Part shown: one piece after another, positions 10,361 to 22,255 of the stretch
How the letters are laid out: each line of letters starts with the position of its first letter
Numbering within the stretch: the first letter of the stretch is position 1
Source of the DNA: Acanthochromis polyacanthus
Lineage: Eukaryota; Chordata; Actinopteri; Pomacentridae
DNA: 64,000 nt
Assembly (NCBI RefSeq): GCF_021347895.1
Contig: NC_067122.1
Span: 37,418,215-37,482,214, forward strand
Direction of reading: 5' to 3'
Program-made: the position numbers and the translations under genes
Notes under the pieces: generated by a model
The model's input: the letters and a program-made list of their open reading frames with translations, nothing else
What the model was told of the DNA's origin: nothing
The model's database searches: none

Positions 10361-12486
10361 ATGACTCTGTCTCTATCCTTGAACCCTCTTTCTGAGTCCT
10401 TCTTTCATCCAACCACAGCAGCACCTCATTGTTTATCAGTCACTCTTCTTTATATGACACATATTCTCCCACTGAAGCAGTTTTTCTGCATGTATGTGTG
10501 TGTTTAATTTAATGCTTATTTTAAGCACTGCAAAGGCTGAGAAGCTATTACATAGTGTTTTTTTTAACTGAGAAAATTGCGACTTTTTATATATTCTTTT
10601 GATTCACTCACAGCAATGTAAAAGAATAACTAGGGAGTAATTTCTAAAAGTGAGACAAACAGATGATAAAGAAAAATTAAGACTATAATGAAGATGATGG
10701 CATGATTTAAATATGAGACTGTATTAAGGTATTGTTTTTGTTTGTTTCTAAATAGTTGGAGACATTTCTTTCATTTCATTTTATAGATTGTTTTTAAATA
10801 GAAGTCATCCTGCTGTGTCATTGCTGTTCGACGGTACAACTCTGTATTTCTTTGGTGTTGCCAGAGGAGTGTCTAAAATGCATGAATGTTTAACAATCTT
10901 GCAATTTCAAACTGCAATTTTCATGCAAATCTCCAAAACAGTATTTTTCTGAAGAAAAACTTCAATCTGAGACCTTGTCACCTCCATAAATGACTAGAAA
11001 ACAATCAAGTTTCAGATTGTTCTTCATATTTCCTCCAGCAGGATCCAGTTAGCCTTTTTTTGGAGGTCTGTTTGGGTATAAAAAGCATCTGCTGATAATT
11101 CCATTGGTATTCATTTCAAGTATGTGTATTAGCAGTGACACAGACATTTTAATTTAGTTTGTTTTCTGTTTCATTCTCAATATGTTCTCCAAGTTCCCAC
11201 TCCCACTTGTTTCTAATTAACAGAGTACTGCTGTGTACGTACAAGCAGCGACTTGATAGAATTTTGTTGGTGTTTTAATATTAATTACTCCACTCTGTGT
11301 AGCGACGGCATTTTTTTCAGTCAGGGATAATTATTTTTATTTTTGCATTGTGTTTTTGGGTTGTCCATATGCCCATTACTCCCATTCTTATGATTGCGAT
11401 GTAACCAAAGCAATTACTTCAGATTTGCCACAGAGTTATCTGGAATCCAACGCTGATTTTGTTGGTCAAAGGTGAAGATCACCATGATCACACAACACAT
11501 TTTTGTCCATAAATCCAGAATTCATGTGCTAAAGTGATGAAGTGATGACTTTTTCCATCACAAAAGTCAAAGGTCAACTTCAGCATGATGCCATAATGTT
11601 CTGCAAAAAAACACTATTTAACGCCATAAATGTGGAGCAGAAGTGAAGATGGATGTAAACTGCAACTTATCAGAGTCATACAAACTAAGGCGGTAATTCT
11701 AATGTGCTTTGTACCTGTTGGTGTCCAATCAGAAACATCTTGAAGGCCAAAACTGAATAAAAACGAAACGATTGATCATTATTCAACATCCCTTGATGAA
11801 AAATATCAAGAGGATTTCTTCTTTAAAACCCAAATCTTGCAATGAAGGAGAAAAGTTACTCAGATATGAAATATTAGACAGTACTGTTGTACCTGAAGTT
11901 GTAGGTGTAATGTATTTAACCCCAGATTCTTAATGTATAATCATTTCCTCCTGGATGACTTTTTCTTTCAAGTTCTTAGTTCAAAACTGAGAAACATTAA
12001 ATACTGTTAAATATACATCCTATACAATTATCCAGTGTTTTTCCTGAATGTACAAAATGAATCCTTGAACAAATCTGGAAAAAAAAAACATCATTACTAA
12101 CATGCACAAGGTACCTTCTAGAACAATTCTGATGCAATATGTTTCAGTACCATAGAACACCATCATATTACTCTGTTGCACTTTCTGTTTCGACTGACCA
12201 AATACTGTTCCTTCGTTTCAAGCAACAAAACAATTATTCCTGGAGGGGACAGATAACCTTTCCAGTGGTGTGACCTCAGACATATTGTCATTTCTTGGTC
12301 TTTTGTTTTGCTCTGTTGTACTCCTTAGCTAGGATTTTATTTATAGAATGACCTCACCTCACCCCAGATTCCTGACAGGAAGGTTTAGTTGTGAAAGTCC
12401 AAACCTTTCAGCATTGGAACTGGAGTTTGTAGCTTTCCAAAACTGCAAATCTGTCAGTCAGGCTTACTTCAAGCAGCTGCTGACCA
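10359..12486. other. Unassigned noncoding DNA
   Basis: AT-rich, no frame of interest and no repeat recognised. Confidence 0.5.
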
Positions 12487-12496
12487 TGTGTGTATA

Positions 12497-12553
<57 letters not shown>
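12487..12553. repeat. (TG)n(TA)n compound microsatellite
   Basis: Short TG/TA mix followed by about 23 TA units from 12507. Long TA tracts can extrude cruciforms. Confidence 0.97.
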
Positions 12554-12557
<4 letters not shown>

Positions 12558-12919
12558 GTAGCCATGGATGGAACTTGTCTTAAAAGCAATATTTTTACAT
12601 CTTTCACACAACTGTTTGTATGAGTTTTGTGTGTTTCACCAAGTATAATGCTATAAATGGTTTTAAGGAGAGTCCATGACACCAACTCATTGTATCAAAA
12701 TCAGAAATGTACAAAACTCACAAGGTTCTTTAGGAGAACAGAGGTGCAGGGGGTTGAGGATATGAAAAGCAAACATTTTCCATTGACTTAGAGTTTAGCT
12801 TTCTCAAACTAATATATCTGCCCTGTAGTTTGGGTTTTACCTCTGGCTGTTGAGCTCCCTGATCAGCACTTACTAACCTCACCAACCTCTAAAATGTGTA
12901 CTGTTCACTTCAGTGTTGT

Positions 12920-13182
12920 CTGTTTTCTATCTGCTGTCCTGTTCTCTCTCTTCTTTCCCCTCAGCCCAACCAGTTGAGGTCGATGTCCGCCCTCCTTGAA
13001 CCTGGTTCTGCCACAGGTTTTCTTCCTGTTAAAGGAGTTTTTTTTTCCTCACCACTGTTTACCAATCCAATAGAATCTTTGGATTTGTTGGGTTCTGCCT
13101 AATTTCTGTAGGGTCTTTACTTTATTATGTGAAGTGCTATCACATGACATCTGCTGTGAATTAGTGCTAAATAAAAATAAAT
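12920..13182 (+). mobile_element. Degenerate non-LTR retrotransposon 3' end (L2/CR1-like)
   Basis: The segment contains GAACCTGGTTCTGCCACAGG, TTCTTCCTGTTAAAGGAG and GTAGGGTCTTTAC, and ends with AGTGCTAAATAAAAATAAA. These are the landmarks of an untranslated 3' end found in very high copy in fish genomes. There is no coding part, so it is a 5'-truncated insertion. The L2/CR1 assignment is from memory and is the weak point. Confidence 0.55.
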
Positions 13183-16100
13183 GCATGGTCTCCGGATGCA
13201 TTATTCAAATTGTTCTATTTCAAGAATGCAGAGAGTTTAAATATCAGTTTTGTCCTCCATACATCACCAACTAGAGACACCCTCTGCAAAAATGTGAAAA
13301 AAAAACTTTTTTCTCTGAACTGCACAAGTGACTGCAATGCCATGTAGCGATGAGTGAAACCTTGAACTGCAGCACAGTGATATTTCTTTTTAATTCAAAC
13401 TTTAATTTCAATATATTTTAGAATTATTTGACTTTTACCTTCAAGGGCCCTTGAAGATTTTTGGGCTACAGTTTGTACAATATGCTGCTGAATACCTGGG
13501 CCCAGTTAATGAAAATTCAGAATACAGTCATCAGAGTCAAACAAAGAAGATAAGGCAATGGAACCAACAGCATCGGCATACTGAAGAAACAATGTTCTAA
13601 CAGATTTCAGCCTCTAAGCACGAAGAAAATTTCACTATCATTGGGTAATCATTGGACAAAGTCTTTCCTCCTTTTAGCCTTCATCCCTTCATTTCCTGCT
13701 TCTCTGTCATTTCCTGCCCCTCCTCTCTCTTTGCCATCCCTTCCTCCCTCTGGACAGCGAGAACTCTTCTATCTCCCTGAAGGTCTACTGTCAAATACCC
13801 GCTTACCTCGGCACTCTGGCCTGATGTGTGTGTCTGTGTGTGTGCACTCGTATATCCCTGGAGTTCTACACCGACCAGCCTGGCACACCACTGCGTCTCT
13901 GGGATTTGACAGTTTTACTCGATTCTGTCTTTTGGGAAACACACATGGGGATGAGAGGACTTACTGTATAGAGGGAGGCCTGTATGTGTGTGTATGTGTG
14001 TACATAGATACATGAATGTGACTATGAAAGTAAAGAGAACTGAAGAGAGCTCTCAGCTAAACAGAATATAGCAGGAGTTTAAAAAGTTGTTTAAGAACTA
14101 TAGTCCCCTGTGCAGAGAGAAAGGTCATTAAAGCGAGAAGGTTCCAGGCAAGTGTCAAGAGAACCAGACGGTACAAAACAAAGGAAGAATTACACGAGTG
14201 CACAAGAGAAAGTTAAGCATACTGCTTCCTTAAGATATAAAAGTTTACAAGCCATAAACACAGAGGCTGCATAACACTTTAATCATTTCATTTTTTCATG
14301 TTCAGTTGCGAACCCAAAATTGGTTCCTTTTTCAAAGTATGTCAGTGATATCTGTCAATATATTATTGCTGCACAGGAAAAAGAAACTCCAAACCACTAA
14401 TCAGGCAAGTTTCATTTTCCAAAATGTGAACAAATATATAAGAGGGTTTCTGTTCCAGCCCACAATGCAGTTCACTATATCTGTGGCAACATTGTATTTT
14501 CTGTTTCCTGTAGAAGGTTTTCTATTCACACAAGTGAGGATTTCTAATGTTGATTTTCCAAGAACACTTTTCTCATCACAGCATTTGCTGAAATGACTCC
14601 CTACAGTAGTGACACAAATTGGACATATTCAGTCTCAAAATCAACTCCGGTCCGTGGCCTGGATCTCCTATTTTCAATATTAGAACAAAATGTTAAAATA
14701 TGAAAAAAAAAAAATCAATATTATTTTGTGTGACTTGACCCAAGCTTTATATATATCATAAAAACAAAATCACAGGATACAAATATAACCACAGCAGTAC
14801 TAAGCATGTAAAGAATATCCAACATTATTGCAGCTTTTACAGACTTTATCTGCAGATGTCGTAAAAGTAGGACATCCATCATATCACTGTTGATAAATAA
14901 TAAAAGGCAGGATGCAGCAGAGATCAGCAAACAGATGTAGTAAGTACAGTACAGTAGTTCCCACTGTGTGTCCCACGGTGTATCTGGAGCAGGCCTCCCT
15001 CTGTACTCTGATAACAATGGTAGGAAAAATGTTCCATCTAGATTTACCTCAAAATCCTTGACTCTCATTACATACATGACCAAATACATCAATCACCTTA
15101 ATTAGATTTGGTGGATATTAGGATGAATGGTGGGAAAGTGCTGTATTAATATGTTTTATTGATTTTGATATTATGTTAAAAATTAGATTACTTACTTACA
15201 CATTCTAGGGCTAATCACGTAATGAGTGCCTGGTCACGATGCTGCTCTGTCTCTGAGGCTTTCTGCTCCAAGACAAACTGTATCTATCAGCCCAGACCCT
15301 CTCCAGTGAACATGGCTGGATTAACTCATGAGGTTGCCCTGGGCCAAAACTGAGCTAAGGGCCCCTACTGAACAGACAATCTTCTCTCTCTTTGTACAAA
15401 CCCTTTCACCTTCAAAGAACTCACTAAGTACAGTATGCTCAGTAAATTTTGCATGACAGCTGGAGTCCTACAGGTCACCTGAATCACTTGGTAAGTCATT
15501 TGATTAAACTCAGATTTGGGCTTCTTCCCACTTTGCCAAGCTGACATAAAGCCTTACCAGGGTCCCCTTTGTCAGGCTTGATCTCATATTCATCTGGAAC
15601 TCGCTCAGATTTCTTGGCGCTGCACTCATTTCGAACATCAACACAGTTACATCATCAAAAAAAGCCCAGCAAACACTTTCTGCACTGCTAAAACTAAGAT
15701 CATGCAAGCAGCTGTGGATTTCTACGATGTCAGCATTAAACCCCTTATAGCAGACTATGTTATCACACCTTAATTTTCCACATTTGCTGCTGAAGGAAGC
15801 TCATAAAGATTACAAATTCAGCACCCTGATTCACATTTATATGCACTTATTCATCCATGGGAGACATCAAGTAGCTAGCTACTCATTTATTGTTGGCTAA
15901 TCAAAGCTGCCCAGCACAGTCACCCTCCTCTACGCTCGGCCACTGAGCACATTCATTGCAGGGGGATAAAACTGCCAGTATAACAAGGCCTTTAGGGCTG
16001 CAATGCTTTTAGAAAGTAGGTTGAAGGAGTTACTCATAGTTTGGCCTTTGGAGCACTGAATTATGAAATAAGGTAGCTCATTTAACCTGTCTAAAGACAA

Positions 16101-17722
16101 AGTGGAATGAAAAATGCAATGTGAGATCACTGCAGATGACAGCTTGTTCAAAGCTCATCAGGAGGAATGAGAAATTTACGTGCTCGTTAAGAGGTAACAT
16201 TTTGCCGGAGTATCGTGGTATTTGATGCAGAGATGTTTGGAGGAAGAAAAAAAAAAGGGCTCACACTGACTCAGAGTTTTTGCCTGGGGGGCACAACAGA
16301 ACACCAGGCCCAGTTTTGTGTTTCTGTTTCATGCTAGCATTAAAAAGACAGCTTGCCTCCTACAAACCATACAAACAAAAATAGATAGCATGCTAGCAAG
16401 CTAACATTAAACAACCAGCCACCAAGAGGCATGAGAGGAACACAGATTAGCACGCTACCCATTAGCTATTCATATCTCAAAACATTATCCCGCTAAAAAT
16501 AGGTCAGATGGTGGTTTAAACACTGCTCTGTGGCCTTAGGTTGTTCAGAGACAACAGAGATGAGAGGACACCGTGATCCGGAATGGTGGCGTCATGTATT
16601 TTAATAGGTGAAGTAAGCTCAGAGCAATGTAGGAGAGAATAAAGCTGAGGGAGAGTGGAGGGAAGAGCCATTTCCAGACAACAGAATCAAGACGCAGCCA
16701 GAAAGAAAAACCAACAAAATTAATAGGATCAGTTCTGTAGAATTCTCACATGGTCAAACATCTTATGAGGTTTTTACAGACAAGTTGATTATACAACAAG
16801 ACAGACTATGCCAATTTAAGGTCACGGCTGCCATAAAGACAGTTCATAAACTCTCTTTATGAATTGTTTTTGTATATGCTGAGAGTGAATTAGTTTTTGT
16901 GCTTCAGGTCACTTCCAGTCTGGAACCAGCAACCTGACTAGACAACATATTTGAATATTTAAAAGTGTTGTATGTTAAATAGACAGTTCCTCAAATAGCA
17001 GATTGTGTCATGCCATCAAAAGTTTTCATTTCACTGTGCGCCGTAGCGACATGATTGTGTTTTTTAGCCAACACAATCGTCACTATTTACTAGATTTGGC
17101 TTCTTGAGACTGAAGTTCAAGTTACAGAGTCGCTGTTTTGATGCAGTTTAGGAGTTTTAACACTCGTCACAGGTTTTTTTTTACATTATGCATTTTGTCA
17201 TTTGACTTCTATGCGTTACAAGTGTTGCAGGAGCACTAAGACCGGTGTGTCATTGCACAAAGACATTACTTTAGTGGGGATAACACCAAAATTTAAATCA
17301 CGTTTGGTTTTTGATTTTAATAAGTCCAATCTTGGAACTTTTTGATTGTGCTTTATAAGGTATCAGAATCAAGACAGAGCCCCACAACCAGTTCTATAGT
17401 TTTTTCAGAGTAGTTCAGGTCACTCTGTTTCATGCTTGGTTCACTGTGATCATTGGTGGTGCTGTTGTCATTTACCTTTTTTGTCTTATCTGGTATCAGA
17501 AACGAAATGCATGAGATAAAGCTTAGTTTATCTAAACCTCCTTTATTTGATGCTTAACTACCAAAGAAATAGAAGAATTGAAATAACATTTTTGCTGTGT
17601 ACTTACTGTCTACTGTCAGGCGCTGACACTTGCAATCCTTCTAACACCAGTCTTTGCAAAACAACGCATAATTGTATAGAAATCTATTCAGAAATGAACA
17701 CACTTCTACTTCGATTTTCTGC
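13183..17722. other. Unassigned noncoding DNA
   Basis: About 4.5 kb without a recognised gene or transposon. It includes a hydrophobic minus-strand frame (14721-15092, listed separately) and a candidate conserved segment near 15950-16190 (see findings). Remaining frames are short or low-complexity. Confidence 0.45.
14721..15092 (-). CDS. Unrecognised open frame, 123 codons, two hydrophobic segments
   Basis: I do not recognise this frame. From residue 1 it begins MMYLVMYVMRVKDFEVNLDG. It has a charged and proline-containing stretch (about 20-45) and two strongly hydrophobic segments at about residues 47-67 and 90-113, which could span a membrane. No signal peptide or family motif is evident. 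The antisense of AT-rich DNA often gives hydrophobic frames, so chance is the leading explanation. The alternative is an exon of a small membrane protein. A GAG/GTAAAT donor-like site lies inside it. Confidence 0.15.
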   Translation of the reverse strand: MMYLVMYVMRVKDFEVNLDGTFFLPLLSEYRGRPAPDTPWDTQWELLYCTYYICLLISAASCLLLFINSDMMDVLLLRHLQIKSVKAAIMLDILYMLSTAVVIFVSCDFVFMIYIKLGSSHTK

Positions 17723-18303
17723 TTAACCCTTAGATGCATAAGTGGGTGAAAAAATGATCCGCTGAGATTGTTTTCTTGCAATATCTTTTCAATGAAAAGT
17801 TTATTACATTTCATATTCCCACTATTTCTCAAAAAACATGTTTTTGGTGTCATTGTATTGAAAATTTTCAGCTACAATTTATACTTTTAAAGAAATTGTA
17901 ATATTTGTATTACTACCCCACGCTCTTTGTCACTGATAATCTCATATAAGAAGTGACAAAGCACACAAACCTGGAAGGACAGAGAGAAGCAACAGCTGGA
18001 GGAAAAGTGTGGAAAAGCATCAGTAAAATGCCTATTGACATTCTTCTATTGCTGTTCTGTGTAAAATTCTTCTTTTTTAATTATCAAAAGGTTCAAACTC
18101 TGTTATAAAGTGAAAAATAAACAGATTTCAAACATGGAATCATTCTTGTGTGGACAAAAATATAAAACAAACAATAATCCAAACTATTATTCTTAACCAA
18201 AATGACAAAAATGGTACAAAAACATACTGATTCTTATACGGGTCATTTTTGACCCACTTTTGGAAGAGTTTAGGGTCCAATCACTCGTGTATCTAAGGGT
18301 TAA
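17723..18303. mobile_element. piggyBac-like MITE with TTAA at both ends
   Basis: TTAA at 17723-17726 is followed by CCCTTAGATGCATAAGTGGG. The right end, reverse-complemented, is CCCTTAGATACACGAGTG followed by TTAA (18300-18303). TTAA target duplication with CCC-starting inverted ends is the signature of the piggyBac superfamily. The interior of about 570 bp has no transposase frame and contains GGTCATTTTTGACCC near the right end, a short palindrome. It is a complete non-autonomous copy. Confidence 0.8.
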
Positions 18304-18465
18304 GTAAATATTTTCAGAATGATTTATGGTATAAATTTTAAATATCCTTCAATACAGGGTGATGTACATTTATTCAATGATGGTTCTGTTCAGAGTGAAA
18401 TAGACAACAAAGAGATGAGGTAACCAACAGTTGGGGTCCCTGTAGGCGTTATTAAAAAATGAAGC

Positions 18466-18704
18466 TAGTGTCAAGCCCGAAATTATTCGACCTGGCAAAT
18501 TTTCGACTTAAGTGACTTTTATTCAACCAGCAAGTTTTTTTGGACTGAAAATGACAAAGGCTCCTGCCCAAAGATTATATAACAATGTACAAGAGTATCA
18601 TTGTGGAAAAAACTATTTCTCAGCTTTTATTTACATTTGAACAAAAGTTCAAATGTTCATGTCCAAAACTGCTCGGGCTATGAATAATTTCAGGCTTGAC
18701 TGTA
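18466..18704. mobile_element. Short Tc1/mariner-type MITE
   Basis: The left end TAGTGTCAAGCCCGAAATTA and the reverse complement of the right end TACAGTCAAGCCTGAAATTA give a TIR of about 24 bp with TA at both edges. The 239-bp length is too short for a transposase. The left TIR continues into TTCGACCTGGC. Confidence 0.85.
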
Positions 18705-19211
18705 TTTGACAGACCTTTGTTTCATTCTCAGACTGATTGGCCACATTTTTAACAGAGGCAGGCCATTTTCCTTAACATTTTGGTCTCTATAAATGCAGAG
18801 TTTTTAATAATCTTTTTGCATAGTCGAGCTATGAGCTGTGTGAAAAGCAGATTAATTTCCTGCAGGATGACAAAACTGCATATTAAGACAGTTTAAATGT
18901 TGCTCCTCTTTTTGGCAGGTTTCTCTAGAAGGAAATTAATATTTTTAGTCTCAGTTAGAATCCATATTACTTTAATAAAAGGTCATAAAGCAAGTGCCAG
19001 GGGAAATAAAGAAAATCTGAAAACAGCGTGCCAGTCCTAATGAATCATTATTTACAAAATTGTACATCTCTGCTGTTTATGTAGTAATGTGAGGACACAA
19101 CGCTAAAATATGTGTGCGCGAGATGGACAGGGAGACGAGTGAAGTATATGCTTATCTATCTGCATGTTTCACACCAGTGATTTCATGCACACAGATTCAT
19201 GTGAACCTCAT

Positions 19212-19212
<1 letters not shown>
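18705..19212. other. Unassigned noncoding DNA
   Basis: No recognised feature. Confidence 0.5.

Positions 19213-19248
<36 letters not shown>
19213..19248. repeat. (CA)n microsatellite
   Basis: About 18 CA units. Confidence 0.97.
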
Positions 19249-19490
19249 GGTCCACGCCTCAGTAAAGTTGCCGTCTCAGCAGACTTGTCTGACAGCCTCA
19301 CGACGATGATGAGGTCAGAGGTTCGGGGGCGGAGTTTGATCCTGATTGACAAAGACAGCCCTGACACAATCTCTACCAGTCAACCAGCCTCCCACTAGAC
19401 TCACTGTGTTTATATGTGTGTGTGTATGCAGAGACAAAGGAAGATGTGTGTTTCTGTCTGGATCTGTGTGTTCTGTGGTTTCACTGCTTT

Positions 19491-19516
19491 GTGTGTGTGT
19501 GTGTGTGTGTGTGTGT
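19491..19516. repeat. (GT)n microsatellite
   Basis: 13 GT units, opposite in sense to the CA tract 240 bp upstream. Confidence 0.95.
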
Positions 19517-21284
19517 TCTGAGTGTCCAGGGCATATCACTGCAGAGAGGGTGAAGCTGACAAAACTTGGAGAGATGTCTGACATATATTTCTTCATATAC
19601 TGCCTGTGTGCAGCATTATGCGAATCAGAATACAGACATATATATTTTGACAAGAAATTGTGTCAATCTTTTAGTGAGATGCTATTTTCCCTCAGGATTT
19701 ACACTGTTTTTCTGTCAGAAAAAACCCACAAACCCATGAGATATTTGCTCAGTCCCAATACTTTCACTGTATTCATCTTTTTTTTTTTTTAATAAAATAA
19801 ACAGGCGGTGAGGCATTTTTGAGCTACTACATGCAGGAATCTGCAACTACAAGTGCCAAATGTTGCATTTTCACTTCATTCTGGAATGTTGACTGTGTTC
19901 ATTTTGATGCATTTTTGCTGGATTCAAGTAAACAGTCAAGACCAACAGTGTAGTCTTTATTGTTTTCTGCATCTCAGGCTGCTGTGAGAGTCATATTTGG
20001 CATGTTAATGACAAGGCAGGGGTCAGGGTGACTGGGATTCAAGTGGGAGACGTCTGAATTCAGAAAAACACCAATCCTCTCTGCCATATTCCTGTTTGAA
20101 GTACATCAGTGCTTCACACATGTACTGTAGATTAAGGATATACTGTGATGAAACTTTTGTGGTCAAAAAGCTAATTAAGACATTTAAACATTGTCATGCA
20201 ATTAAAGATAAATTAAAACAAATTAAAATAAAATAAGTCAGTAAATCTAACATTAAATCAAATGGTCTTTCTTAACCTTATCTGTACAAATCAAATAACA
20301 GATGGAAAGAATTAAAAGACCAAGTTGGATGTAATCAACACCAAATAACACACTTTTGTGCAGATGTTCCACTACAACAATTCCCCACTATGTTCAAGGG
20401 GCCCCATGCAGATAGTATGTTGGGCTTGGCCCCACCCAAGATGATGTGATTGGTTTACAGTCAAACAAACAAGCCAGAGGTTTACTTCTCCCACTACAGC
20501 GGAATGATAACGGATGCAGTCAGACCATTCTCCAGGGTGAATCCAGCTGTGGAGATAGATCTGATTATATGAAACTGGAGTAGGAATTATGGCTGTTGAG
20601 ACATTAGTCCTGTTTCCATACAAATGTCAAGTGAATCTTAAGCAAACTACTGAAAAGCTGTAAAAGACTTTAAAAAAAGAAAAAAGATGCAAATTAGGCT
20701 GGTTTGCGAAAAAACTTGCTTAGGAGCATTTTTTTCATGGTGTCATAAATGGAGCAAAAGAAGCCAGAAACAAAACCAGTTGTTTGCCAACTGCTAAAAA
20801 AAAAAAAATTTGAACACAAAAAAACAAGCAAAACCTAGGGCATCTATGGGAGAAAAAATGAAAGGTCTTCAGGAATTGTTTTCAATCAGGGAAGTTTTAA
20901 ATATTCTGTGATGTTTGCTGGTATTGGACATACTTCATGAAAAAATGGAAACAGCTGCAAAAGGTGTTTCCATCTCCCATTATGTGCATTAACTCTTTCT
21001 CCAAAAATGTAAAAACACCTCCAGCAAGCGTTAAAATTTTCTCGAGTTTTCCACAGTCATACTTTAAAATGCTGATAGAAATACTTTATGGAAAAATCTG
21101 CAGTGAATGCTTATATTTTTAAAAAGTTAAAGATGCTATTTTCTGAATTTCTTTTGCTTTATCTGCTGAACTTCATGGTGACACCAGATGAGATATACTT
21201 CCCAAAAGTGCTGAAACACAAAGACCAACTAAAGCTGACAGAAATACCATTAATCTAGTCAACAACTCAAGTACTGGACGGATT
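19517..21284. other. Unassigned DNA, partly repeat-like
   Basis: No gene is recognised. The blocks near 20380-20590 and 20600-21060 look like dispersed fish repeats: GGCCCCACCCAAGATGATG, and purine-rich DNA with GTGTTTCCATCTCCC-type words. I cannot place boundaries or a class. Confidence 0.3.
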
Positions 21285-21545
21285 CTAATTTTAACTTGAT
21301 GATGGAAGATGACAAGTTAAGGGATCACCAGTGTTATCAGCATTTATCTCGGGGAGGGTAAAAGAATTTCTGCATCAAATCTCATGACAATCTATACAGT
21401 TTTGGTAGAGAACATAAACCACATCGAGAAAATGTTGCATTATTCCACCACGTAAATAAAAAGGTTTGACCTGCTGGTGGTGCCGGATGAAAAGTCAGGA
21501 GATCACCAATATCATCAGGGTTCTTTCTCTGGGGAGCAAGAAATG
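21285..21545. repeat. Fragment of a dispersed fish repeat (GATGG-TCACC/CTCATGACAATC family)
   Basis: The words AAATCTCATGACAATCTATA and GATCACCAATATCATCAG resemble the family at 54480-55060 and 51740-51840, in which a sentence-like motif about 'catc…ggggac…caaattTCATGgCAATcCAT' recurs. This copy is strongly diverged and boundaries are approximate. Confidence 0.35.
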
Positions 21546-21598
21546 TCCGCCTCAGCGCTCCCAGGTGAAACAACTGCAAATATGCTCCTCATCCAGTC

Positions 21599-21632
21599 AC
21601 ACACACACGCACACACGCACACACACACACAC
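21599..21632. repeat. (CA)n microsatellite with CG interruptions
   Basis: 34-bp CA tract interrupted by CGCA twice. Confidence 0.95.
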
Positions 21633-21994
<362 letters not shown>

Positions 21995-22225
21995 CCATGA
22001 TAAAACACAAGTCTTTCAATATGAGGTAGTTTCTCATGTTTGTGTGTAAACGCTGACACAGGAGTGTATCATTCACCAGATGGAGATCAGTTTGACCTCC
22101 AGGTTGACCTGTTTTTTTCGGATCTAACACACTCTCTGGGGCCTCATACAAACACTCACACATAAATACCCTCATTGGTGTGACATATTCAAAAACGTAC
22201 TGCACTGATGACATGTCTGCTGTCA

Positions 22226-22255
22226 TGTGTGTGTGTGTGTGTTTGTGTGTGTGTG
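22226..22255. repeat. (TG)n microsatellite, interrupted
   Basis: About 15 TG units with one TT interruption. Confidence 0.93.

Noticed and set aside
13641..14015. 124-codon frame
   Set aside because: Leu/Pro/Ser-rich translation of pyrimidine-rich DNA running into TG repeats, with no domain.
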